From contig NC_069104.1 of NCBI RefSeq assembly GCF_947172395.1, forward strand, positions 12,923,355-12,987,354: a stretch of DNA of 64,000 nucleotides, written 5' to 3'. The position numbers were made by a program, and so were the translations under genes. Shown here piece after piece: positions 53,861 to 64,000 of the stretch. The notes beneath the pieces were generated by a model, which was not told the DNA's origin, searched no databases, and was given only the letters and a program-made list of their open reading frames with translations. The DNA comes from Bicyclus anynana. Its lineage: Eukaryota > Arthropoda > Insecta > Lepidoptera > Nymphalidae. The stretch's first letter is position 1. Each line of letters starts with the position of its first letter.

Positions 53861-55140
53861 ATAAAATTATTCAGATTTAAAAATTACAAAAGTACCCTAC
53901 TCTGAAGACAGCATGTCTGTCAAAAAGAAAGGGTGTCCATCTCGGTATAATATGCCATGTACTTTATAGAAGCATAATACACGGCGCTGATTTTCAGCTG
54001 AGACCCGTGTGACGTCACAGCTAACATAAAATAATGGTCAGAAATTGGGAAAAAATATTTATTGATACCTACTAGTCATCCCACTTTTTTTTATTTATCC
54101 TTACCTTTATATAGGCACATACAATATAATTACCAGGCGTGCAGCATGTTAAATTATATATCCTTCAAAGAAATATGTTCTAAAATATTCCTAACCAAAA
54201 TGTTCATGCTTTAAAAATAGCATATCTAAATATTGAAATACTGAGCCTATTAAAATCTGTGAAACTCACTTATATAATGAACGAAAGGGCCATTGCGGAG
54301 CGCAATCGCTATCTGTTTATTATGAGCATTATTTATTACATTTAACTTACCCAGTTAGTACTCGTAGGTGTGAAATCTTGAAAGCTGAATGAACCTTGGC
54401 TACGGTCAATTGGACTCAAGTTTAATGTTCTTCAGTGGCAATTTTGTAGTAGAGCTTCTTGCGAGAGAGCATATCCGTAAAGTACTACTACCACGTTTAG
54501 CACATGAGACTTTGTAGGATGTTTTGTATAGTGTGTGATGTTTGTTTACCAGCGAAATGTAGATGGTTTTCACTTCAATTATTACTATAAAAATTGTTCT
54601 ATAGAGCTACAATTCTGACTATAAAGTCGAAAGGTGACCATAGAAACTTTTAAACTGAACAAGATAACCCCACTAGGTTAAAGTTAGGATTCCTTTGTCT
54701 TGGCGATCAGTCTATTTGGGTGCCGTGCCCCCGTCAAGTCAAGCATCGCTTTTACATAAAATTATTAAATATTGTATTAATTTTTTTATATATAAATAAT
54801 ACCAATTTATTTATTATAAATATTAATAAATTATTTGAGTGTACACTTAAATAGAATACAATATTTAATAAACATAGAATTAACCATGTGGAAGATGGCA
54901 ACTCGAAATGGAGATACAGATTGGCTCCAAAGATTATCAGATACGACGATTGGCATCGTTTTAATCGTGGTGATTACGTTACGATTTTACGCCTTGACTA
55001 TTCAACCATAAAAATAATACATACCTACGTCATGTAATCTGGGTGCACAGATAAAAAAAGTAAGTCGTTATGTCCCGAAAAAGAGTAGGTACTTTACAAG
55101 GGAAATAGAACTATAACAACCTTGTAAACTCATTGTAAAT
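53861..55140. other. AT-rich intergenic, nothing recognised
   Basis: No gene, no named repeat. Confidence 0.4.
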
Positions 55141-55144
55141 AATT

Positions 55145-55307
55145 GATTGCAACTGTTATGAATGATGAATGAGACCGATCGCACACCCCAATGAATAACC
55201 CAAGCCCCTGAAATAATATTTTCCAAAAATTGAATGCAACTGTTATCAATGACGAATGTGACTGATTGCACACCGCGATTAATCCCTGAAACAACATTTT
55301 CCAAAAG
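55145..55307. repeat. Two-unit tandem repeat, about 80 bp
   Basis: TTGCAACTGTTATGAATGA and TGCAACTGTTATCAATGACG begin two diverged units, each ending in a TTTTCCAAAA motif. Confidence 0.7.
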
Positions 55308-55689
55308 CTCGCACACAATTTAGTTAATCTCTTGACACACAGAACCGTAGAAAATTGAAACTAATTGTATTAATTTCTACGCGAAATAGTACATTTCTAA
55401 ATGAATACATTATATTACGCTTCGTATTTCCTGACCGTATATTATTTGAACTGGGTATTTGAATTAGAAACTATTTTATTATGTAGACGGAAAAGTGGAG
55501 TTTTTGGAACAGTGGGAAATTCACTTTGCTTTTCATTTCAAAGCATAGGTTTAGCAAATGTGGTATATTTTGTTTTGTGTACTACAAAAGTAAAAATACT
55601 TGTTTGTTGTTTGGTGTATATATTTACTTTTTATTCTGTAGCAAGTTAATAATTGACCACGATTTTACATGATATTAAGCGATGCAATC

Positions 55690-56130
55690 TAAGTGATGAC
55701 CTACGGTTCCGAGACTTGGTCGCTGACTATGGGGCTTATTAGAAGGCTCAAAGTCACTCAGCGGGCGATTGAGCGAGCTATGCTTGGAGTTTCTCTGCGT
55801 GATCGAATCAGAAATGAGGAGATCCACAGAGACGAACCAAAGTAATTGACATAGCTCAGCGAGTCGCGAAGCTGAAGAGACCACGAGCAAGTCACATAGT
55901 TCGAAGTCAAGTGGGTTTCAGGGAGCCGTTGGATGCTGGCGGCTCGAGACCGTTGTTTTTTGGCAGTCCATGCAACATGCTACCCCCACTACACGGGCCG
56001 ATGACATCAAACGGGATAAAGTGAGCCACTGGATGCAGCTAAGGACCATGGAGTTTAGAAGAACTTACAAAAGGTCTTTATCTGTCTGTCTGTCTTTGTC
56101 CATCGGCTGATAGTGACGACGATGACAATA
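55690..56130 (+). pseudogene. RTE-clade LINE, C-terminal pseudogene and 3' tail
   Basis: Reads MTYGSETWSLTMGLIRRLKV then RDRIRNEEIHR before stops and frameshifts; the tail has CCATCGGCTGATAGTGACGA. This is the conserved end of an RTE reverse transcriptase, long dead. Confidence 0.7.
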
Positions 56131-56582
56131 ACCCAGCAGGATTATAAATTAATTACAGATATACTGTACACATATAAATACCACAAGATGTATTCGTGGC
56201 TAATAAAATGATGATCAATATCAAAAGGTCACTGACAATATAGGAAGTGTTTTGTCACGTACTCAAGTATGTATAATAATAATCGTTCGGCCTCGGGTTA
56301 GGCTACTCCATTGTTATTTGTAATACAAACAAAACGTGATTTGGGAAAATTACTAAAAAGTAACGATTGATGTAAAATAATGCACAAATGAATTGAATCG
56401 GTTTCATTTAAATATTGAATTTCAGCCGAAGGCCTGCAATTTCACTAAATATACTACTACTACTCACAAATAACGTGGCTCTCTAGTAGTAAAGAATTTT
56501 CAAACTCGGTTCTGTAGATCTACACTTCACACATTAACCCATCAATATCACAAACTTTACCTCTTTACAATCTTAATCTTTA

Positions 56583-56780
56583 TCTATACTAATATTATAA
56601 AGCAGAAGAGTTTTTTTGTTTGTTTGATTGATTAAACGCGCTAATCTCAGGAACTGCTGGTCCGATTTGAAAAATTCTTTCAGTGTTAAATAGCCCATTT
56701 ATCGAGGAAGGCTATATTTTATCTTCGTATTCTTACGGGAACGGGAACTACGCGGTTGAAACTGCGGAGGCGTCTACTAG
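56583..56780 (+). mobile_element. Helitron-like element, short form
   Basis: TCTATACTAATATTATAAAG to GGCGTCTACTAG then T. Confidence 0.7.
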
Positions 56781-57037
56781 TAACTATATAAATGCGAAAG
56801 GTCATCCGTCACGATATCTTGAAAACCACTTGATAGGTACAAAGATGAAATTTAGCAGGGAGTTAGTTTATAGTTAGTATTCGTCTGGACGGATTTTGTA
56901 AGAGGGCCGGATTAAGGAGGTCTAGGGAGGCTGTTCGCTGGTAGGTATTAGTATAGAATAATGAACTATCATTGCATACCACCATTCAACGTTGCAGACA
57001 GACAACGTTGTATTAGAGCACCAAAAAAACCTATTAC

Positions 57038-57645
57038 ATGATAGATTTATAGTTGGTAACGTGAAATCCAACTTGTCAACCGCGCGCCGGTCGCCGTAAT
57101 GAGAAAAGTTGTTTGAACAACTCGCGCGAGTAATAAGTTTGTTCAACAAATTATGAGTTCATACTTACGAGTATTGTAAATTGGTTATCTTATGATGACG
57201 CGTTGAAGTGTTTCTGTATCTTGATCTAGTTATAATGATTACTTAGTGTAGTTGATCTATTTTTATTATTGTTTATTTATCCGTGAGATTTAAACAACTT
57301 GCGCGAGTTCTGTTTCTCTTATCACTTATTCTGATTTACAAAAAGGGTATTTTAGATTAAAACGCATATAAATACTATTTTATCTTTAACATTAATTCAT
57401 ATTGGGTTTTTTTAGAATAAAGTGGAAATAAAATAAAATATGTTACAGATTTATAGTTGGTAACGTGGAATCCAAGTTGTCAACCGCGCGCCGGTCGCCG
57501 TAATGAGAAAAGTTGTTTGAACAACTCGCGCGAGTAATAAGTTTGTTCAAACAAATTATGAGTTCATACTTACGACTATCGTAAATTGATTATCATATAG
57601 TGATGTGTTGAAGTGTTTCTGTATTAAAATGATTAATGATAATGA
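57038..57645 (+). repeat. Direct repeat, two units about 400 bp apart
   Basis: Units 57042-57240 and 57442-57645 start GATTTATAGTTGGTAACGTG and share a GC-rich core (CAACCGCGCGCCGGTCGCCG) and the palindrome ACTCGCGCGAGT. Weaker GCGCGAG echoes at 57300 and 57695. Confidence 0.8.
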
Positions 57646-58036
57646 TAATGTTATAATGATTATTATGTGTTGTTTATATTTATTATTTGAACGTCCCGCG
57701 CGAGTAAGTAATTCGTTTAAAGTTTTATTGTTTTTTTTTTTTTCAAATTATGAAGTTTATATACTTTGCATTGCTCTATAGTCTATAAATATAAAAACAT
57801 TATATAACACTGATAAATTTATATACATAGCTCTCAAATAGCGGGTGTGATGCCGCTATACTAAACTCGTCGATGTAATATTCGCCTATAACAAGTTTTA
57901 TCAGAAGTTTGAACTTTATTTCTATCGGTTGACAAAAATAAATTGTCACTAACAACTTGCCAATAATAAACGCTCCATGACTTGGTATTAAAAAACTCAT
58001 GTCTCTATTGTAACTCACTTTGTTATTTATATAAAA

Positions 58037-58256
58037 CTAGCGGACGCCCGCAACTTCGTCTGCGTGGAATTCAGTTTTTCACAAATGCCGCGGGAATTAT
58101 GGATTTTCCGGGATAATAAGTAGCCTATGTGTTAATCCAGAGTAAAATCTATTTCCATTCCAAATTTCAGCCAAATTGCTTCAATAGCCACAGCGCAAAT
58201 GAGGAACAAACATATACACTTACACACAAACTTTCGCCTTTATAATATTAGTGTGA
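58037..58256 (-). mobile_element. Helitron-like element, TCACACTAATATT form
   Basis: CTAG end at 58037-58040, TCACACTAATATTATAAAGG on the minus strand at 58256. Confidence 0.7.
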
Positions 58257-58499
58257 AGTGTGATGCACTTGTATTTTAACCCCTAATATGCAACTGTTTC
58301 ACAATTTACTTCATTCTGATTAAAAGTTATTGCAACTTAAACGTTAAAAGCCAGATTCGGTTCTAATTCAAGTCGGGAACGTTCGTGCGAGTAATCCTCC
58401 GCTTTGCACACCGATCCGACGGAACCACAATTAACGATAAACTGCAAAATAAACATCCGCAGCTCTATTTCAGACTACCCTCACCGCACTCTAATAATA

Positions 58500-59300
58500 T
58501 ATTCAGTTTACTTACAGCGGCTAACGATACGTGCAATAAACATGGCGGCAACAATTACTATAACTTACTACCTAGTATTATCTAGAATTTACTTGGTGTT
58601 TATGCGGAAAACGGTTTACAAGTAGTGCCGGAAAATTCGAGGAAAATTCGGCCGGTCGTTAATTTCAATTGATATCTTGATTTTCAATAATTTGTACATA
58701 TTGTTAAAAATGTAAATCAGTAGAATGCGAGAACATTTTCCTTCTCTTCCCGTAATGTAGATACCATCGGAGGTATACGGGTAGTAAATCCTCGTGCTTC
58801 TTCTAACTGAGCCCGCTTCCATTTTAGACTGCATCACTTAACTTCAGGTGAGATACCAGTCAAGAAATTTGAAATAGAAATAGATTTTACTCTGGATTAA
58901 CACATAGGCTACATTTTATCCCGGAAAAATCAGTGGTTCCCGCGGGATTTGTGAAAGCTGAAATCCACGCGGACGCGTCCACTAGTAATATTGCGAAAGT
59001 AAGTTCGTTTGTCCGTCTGTTCGTCTGTCTGTTACCTTTTCACGGCTCAGCCGCTGAACCAATTTGGATGAAATTTGGTATAGAGATAAATTGGAGAAGA
59101 ACCTACTTTATGTCCCGAAAAAATCCATGGTTCCCACGGAATTTGTAAAAAGCAAAATTCTAGCTAGTCTGGTTACTATTTTTAGTTTACTTGCAGCTCA
59201 CGATACGTGCAATAAACATAGCAGCAACAATTACAATAACTTACTGCCCAGTATCATCTAGAATTTACTTGGTGTTTATGCGGAAAACGGTTTAGCACGA
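58500..59300 (+). repeat. Duplicated segment with Helitron-like pieces
   Basis: AGCGGCTAACGATACGTGCA (58515) and CAGCTCACGATACGTGCAAT (59193) start matching segments of about 110 bp that both run into GTGTTTATGCGGAAAACGGT. Helitron-like fragments lie between (58865-59170) with a SINE 1 scrap at 58809-58862. Confidence 0.6.
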
Positions 59301-59489
59301 GCAAGCGAAGAAAATACGACCGACCATTAATTTCAATTGATATTTTGTGAAGAATAGCATAATGTTTTGGCAAGACGCCGAGAGACGAATATCTTAGCAT
59401 TCCATGGATTCATTGAGCGGGTGCCGGGTCCATCGTAAAAAGAAAAACTGCGAGCTCTGCTCGAAGTTTTTCTTTGGCCACATGTTTAG

Positions 59490-59700
59490 GCTATCTTTAG
59501 TTACCATGTTACCGGCGAAGACGTACCGCCAAGCGATTTAGCGTTCCGGTACGATGCCGCGTTGATACCGTCTCAGGTATGGGAAAAATACACTTGTATC
59601 TCTTCCTTCTTTGTAAATCTGCTTCCTTATTAGACTGCATCGTCACTTAACATCAGGTGAAATAGCAGTCAAAGGCTAACTTGTCTTTAAAAAGATTAAA
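59490..59700 (+). mobile_element. SINE family 1 variant
   Basis: TTAGTTACCATGTTACCGGC to AACTTGTCTTTAAAAAG; same variant as 14104. Confidence 0.65.
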
Positions 59701-59900
59701 ATTAATAAGTAATATTTTTGAGCTGATAATATGCTCCCACCCATCTGCGACAGCCGACTGCGAGAGTACATTGTAATTAAAAGAGAATTTCCCCATTGAC
59801 AAGTTTTAAATAAACTCTTTTTCCTTTTACATTTCAAAGTTAGATTACAGAGATTACCCCTACCCATACAATAATACAAACTTTCCTTTTTATCATATTA

Positions 59901-60062
59901 TGTCAGCCACTGACGATCAAGTAATCACTCACAGTGTCACATGCCTGCAGCGCTAACGGCTTGACATCCGATGAAACTAATCGTGTGTTGGTCGCGATTG
60001 GCATGATGTCAGTCACAACACACGGTCAGTTTTATCGATTAGTTGATCGTCAGTGGCTGACA
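59901..60062. mobile_element. 162-bp MITE
   Basis: TGTCAGCCACTGACGATCAA at one end and its exact inverse (TTGATCGTCAGTGGCTGACA) at the other; interior nearly palindromic too (CGTGTGTTG and CAACACACG). Confidence 0.85.
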
Positions 60063-60394
60063 TTGTATAGATATACATAACTTATTTAACTTTGATATGA
60101 CAGCACCTACCTACAGCTTTCTTTATTAAGAACTGCTACTAAACTTAGCTACTCGCAGTTACACACGAGATAAATAAAAATCGGCGCGATTAAAGTTATG
60201 ATCACAGCGCGGTAGCGGATGATCAAAAAACTTTTCTCATTACGGCGCACTCGCTCATTTGACAGGCGATGTCCTGCCCCCCAATCACTGGAGGGGGGTT
60301 TTAAAATGTCCAAATCCTAGTGTGCCAAATGGTCAGACTATACTTAGGTTCATTTAGGTGTAACCTGACCTTTCGTATCGGAACTAGGAACGAA

Positions 60395-60560
60395 GGATCA
60401 TTTCACCACTGCTGGACATAAGCTTCTTGTAAAGACATCCAAACATCAGTCATGAGCTGCCAAACATCGAACGGCTTTTGTAAGCTGCTTCATGATTTCG
60501 GTACATCTAAAGAGAGCCTTCCGGTACGGCACGTTCTCTACATCTTGAAACCCAAAGTCT
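60395..60560 (-). pseudogene. Decayed RTE LINE 3' fragment
   Basis: Minus strand AAGAAGCTTATGTCCAGCAG and neighbouring text resemble 45920-46085. Confidence 0.4.
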
Positions 60561-60807
60561 AACGGTTCTTCGAAGTAATCTTGTTTGCTTGCCACTTTGC
60601 AAATCTTTGAACTATGTCGGTGACTTTGGTTCGTCTGCAGATCTTCACATTTCTAATTCGAAGACGCGGAGATAATCAAAGCATAACTCGCTGAGTGACT
60701 CTGAGCCTTTTTAGGCCCATGGTGACCATAATATCTTAAAGTTATTAGGATTTGTATGAATGTATAGAATATAGATGCTGACCGTTAATGATATATGGGT
60801 AAGGATT

Positions 60808-61128
60808 TGATGGCCTCCGTGATGGCGTAGTGGTATGAGCGGTGGAATTACAAAACGGAGGACCTGTGTTCGATCCCCGGCGGGGTTGATCGAGGTCTTC
60901 TTAATTGTTCCAGGTCTGGCTGTGGCTAGTTACCACCCTAGCAGTAAAGACGTACCGGCAAGCGATTTCAGCGTTTCGTTACGATGTCATGTAGAAAGCA
61001 AAAGTAGTGTGGATTTTCATACTGCTGCTTACAAGTTAACCCGCTTCCGTCTTAGATTGCATCATCACTTACCATCAGGTGAGATTATAGTTAACTTGTA
61101 AAGAATACAAAAAAATACTTAACTTACT
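60808..61128 (+). mobile_element. SINE family 1, full copy
   Basis: GCCTCCGTGATGGCGTAGTG head (one inserted base), GTTCGATCCCC B box, body and a duplicated AAAGAATACAAAAAA tail. Confidence 0.8.
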
Positions 61129-62219
61129 TGTAAAGAATACAATAAATAAAAGTTTAAAGATACCTATCTTTAAACTTTTTATGTAACGTATGTAAAGAAA
61201 AAAACCAAAAGTTTTAACTCACCCTGCGAATGCACATAAGCACTGCAATTCATTAACGCATGACTGTTTGCAGCTACCCGTATCATCAATACATCACTAC
61301 ATCACTACATACATATAATAGGACATATAAATAAAATTGAATCGTCTGTCTGTGATTTACTCAAAATAACTGTGTTTACTAAAACACAAACTAATTATAT
61401 ATTATTTTTTTCTGTCTGTCTGATTATCCGCGCTAATTTCTGCAATGGCTAAACGGATTTTAATTGGACTTGAAAGATTAAGGAGGTTATTGAGCAACTT
61501 AAAGGCTACCTATCTTACAAAATTGTTCCAGCGGGCTTTGTAAAAAGTGAATTTGGATAGAAACAGGCGTTACCTACTTTGCGTAAGTTCATCATGAATA
61601 TATAATAATTTATTTATTTTGCTATTATCGACGAAAAGCCGACGAACCCATGCGACAACGTCACCCAGGTCCGACAAAATACTCTCTACGTACGTTTCAC
61701 CGAAACCGGGGCATCCTCAGGAGATGTTGACTCTACACCAAATGTACTCTATGCTCTACACCGTGCAATTGCAAAGTCTTTGCAATTGCACGCTTTTCGC
61801 GGATAATAGCAAATAAATAAATTATTATATAAAAGTGAATTTCACGCGGACAAAGTCACGAACGTCAGACTTATTAGTAGGCTTCCTCCTCTTATCCTTC
61901 TACGCGATAAGATAACACTATGGGTGCGATGTTACTCAGACACACCTACTGGTGAATCATCACATCAAACCAAATCTTCTCTAGGTAAACCCATACCACA
62001 CTTTTGCGTAATTGAGCGACAAATATAACTACCTCGTTGGCCACGAGGTTTGCGCCGAGGTAAAAATTCTGGAGGTGGAAAGCTGGTGTAAAGCCGTTGT
62101 ACCCAGTTATTATCATTAACATCTGATAGTTGTATGTTCAATATCAAAAATTCAACTCGCACTGGAGCAGGATGGTGAAAATGGGCTGATAATTATGAGT
62201 TTTCATACTTATACGTAGA
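61129..62219. other. Intergenic, no gene
   Basis: A CTGTCTGTCTG patch at 61412, a GTGCAATTGCAAAG hairpin near 61762-61790, and worn Helitron-like text at 61430-61590. Confidence 0.4.
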
Positions 62220-62401
62220 CTAGCTGACACCGCGCGGTTTCACCCGCGTTCGTTCCCGTTCCCGTAGTAATATATAGCCTATAGCCTTCATCAATAAATG
62301 GGCTATCTAACACTGAAAGAATTTTTGAAATCGGACCAGTAGTTGCTGAGATTAGGGCATTCAATCAAACAAACTCTTCAGCTTTATAATATTAGTATGG
62401 A
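62220..62401 (-). mobile_element. Helitron-like element, short form, complete
   Basis: Minus strand TCCATACTAATATTATAAAG to GGTGTCAGCTAG, between A and T. Confidence 0.7.
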
Positions 62402-63163
62402 TACAAAGATATAAGATTTGATTTTTGTTTCTTCTTTACGATTTTAGTCGTCGACAGTCAACTGCAGTCGATAGTAGTTGCCTCAGCCGTTAGCAACGTG
62501 CTGCATGTAACGGAAATATTAACCCTAACCATATGTTATCTGTGCCTGAACTCGAAAGCTATTCGACCGATTTTAAAAATTCAACAATAATGCTACATCT
62601 TCCCCGAGTAACATAGGCTATATACTATCCCGAATTCCCACGGGGCTTACAACTAGCAGAATCTCGCGGTCGCGATTAATTCTTCACATACAAAAATCTC
62701 TCTAAGTCTACAAAAATTGTGTATAATTATTATTGAATTAACAAAATTATTCTTCGCACAAGTAATATAAAGTAAACATATATCTACTTCACAAAACCGC
62801 CATCAAATAGACAAAGACAAGCGTCTAATTGATACACGGAGAGAGAGAGGGGGTGACATCCGAGTAATTATTTGATTGAACTTATGATTACAAGCGGAGT
62901 TCATCCCAACTTTTCTCATTTGACAAATTGGAGCCGGGGATAAGGCCACGTATTCATTTGGTAAGTAGTAGACAATTATTATGATTTATTCTTTCTACAA
63001 TATAATTGCCGTAGGCTACTTAATGGGACCTCAGCTGCGTCACTAGGGATTTAGAGCCCACAAGCATCGCCTGGTGGCCTAAAGGCAAAAGCAGAAGAAG
63101 AGTTTTTTTCTATACAGATGGGATTGTTAGTAGACAAGCCCATGAATACAATCTCACCTTACC

Positions 63164-63219
63164 AATGAAATGATTGAAACACCACTTACCATTGTAAGTG
63201 ATGTTTCAATCATTTCATT
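63164..63219. repeat. 26-bp hairpin beside a SINE-tail scrap
   Basis: AATGAAATGATTGAAACACC arm and its inverse with one mismatch and a 4-base loop. Shares ACTTACCAT text with SINE tails. Confidence 0.8.
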
Positions 63220-63459
63220 TCATGTACTTATCTATTGTTATTTTTTATGTACACTTGACATAAACTGTTAACGCTGCTGCTTTGTAAGCCAATTACTTGG
63301 GGATAACCTTTGATATATATTTAATAGAAAATAAAGCTATTAAAAAAGCTAATAAATTATCATTTTATTTTTTTGACTAGAAAAACAAAAACGTTTCTGC
63401 GAATTAGTACTACTTATTTGCAGTAAACGAAATTTTAATTCGTTTTTTGGGATAATTAC

Positions 63460-63570
63460 CCTGCCTTCCGAACCGGTAGTTAGAGTATTTACAAACAGTC
63501 AATTAACGTTTTTATAAGTGTTCGAAAACTAACCCTACTTGAAATACATGAATTTTGATTTGATTTGAAA
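63460..63570 (-). mobile_element. LINE 3' fragment
   Basis: CTGCCTTCCGAACCGG and CTTGAAATACATGAATTTTG are the inverse of the text at 38060-38160. The last 430 bases of the window show no gene. Confidence 0.45.
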
Positions 63571-64000
63571 TAAGAAATAAATTTAAAAAAAAACAACAAT
63601 TTGATTTATTTTGCAACAGAATGTAGTGTGAATACGCGGCTTAAATAGGAAAACCAACTTTGGGAACCAAATATCACATGTTGTACTTTCGCGTTGCTCG
63701 TAAATTAACTAAAAGTTTATTTGATTTGACATGCTCCTGTGGGCACTGCAGGGAAGTGAGAGGTTCGATTATCGACCGAGGCAATTTTAGGGTTAGCATA
63801 AAAAAGGAGAAGGTTCTCAATTCGAAGCGTTTGTTTTTTTTTCAATGTTAGTTACAACATAATTTCGTCATTTATTAATAACTTTTGAAAAATATTGTTT
63901 TTGTTCGAAAGAGTAGGTCCATATCATTTTCATGAAAATCGGTTTAGTAATTTTGTGTTCAAATCAAAATAACTGAAATACGTCTTCGAAGTCCGTTCCA

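Noticed and set aside
53678..53905. Lys/Glu-rich ORF
   Set aside because: Translation of an (AAGA)n microsatellite.

Overview
This window reads as nuclear genomic DNA of a moth or butterfly (Lepidoptera). The background is AT-rich and packed with repeats whose style is familiar from Lepidoptera: several tRNA-derived SINE families, TC...CTAG Helitron-like elements, RTE-type LINE fragments, and hAT-, piggyBac- and other MITE-like elements. Two host gene loci stand out, plus one complete LTR retrotransposon.

Region 1 (about 0.6-20.3 kb, all minus strand) is a tandem array of five small two-exon genes for secreted cysteine-rich peptides of the trypsin-inhibitor-like (TIL) type. In every copy exon 1 carries the signal peptide and the first cysteine, the intron interrupts the second cysteine codon after its first base, and exon 2 carries the rest. 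Copies lie at 612-3064 (A), 5122-6632 (B), 7684-14801 (broken, here D'), 15615-18030 (C) and 19507-20255 (D). B resembles C and D' resembles D, in the same order, so a two-gene block (B+D') and (C+D) appears to have been duplicated.

Exon 2 of D' is split by a complete Ty3/Gypsy retrotransposon (7853-13140). It has 246-bp LTRs that look identical by eye, a 4-bp ACAT target duplication, gag, a pol ORF in the -1 frame, and a third small ORF encoding a membrane-spanning peptide. The primer site and Gag finger suggest the CsRn1 clade. The gene around it is otherwise open, so the insertion looks very recent and may be polymorphic.

Region 2 (33.07-34.73 kb, minus strand) is a single uninterrupted 552-codon gene for a bacterial-type GH18 chitinase: the lepidopteran Chi-h, related to Serratia ChiA and baculovirus chitinase and known as a horizontally acquired insect gene. 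It has a signal peptide, the ChiN domain, an intact DGVDIDWE catalytic motif, a TATA-like box upstream and an AATAAA downstream.

The rest of the window (20.3-33 kb and 35-64 kb) contains no convincing protein-coding gene. It is a mosaic of nested mobile elements, a 130-bp minisatellite, a 330-bp long-armed hairpin, GGGTAG-rich Helitron interiors, microsatellites, and AT-rich sequence in which I recognise nothing. Assignments come from reading motifs and translations by eye; no database search or alignment was run.
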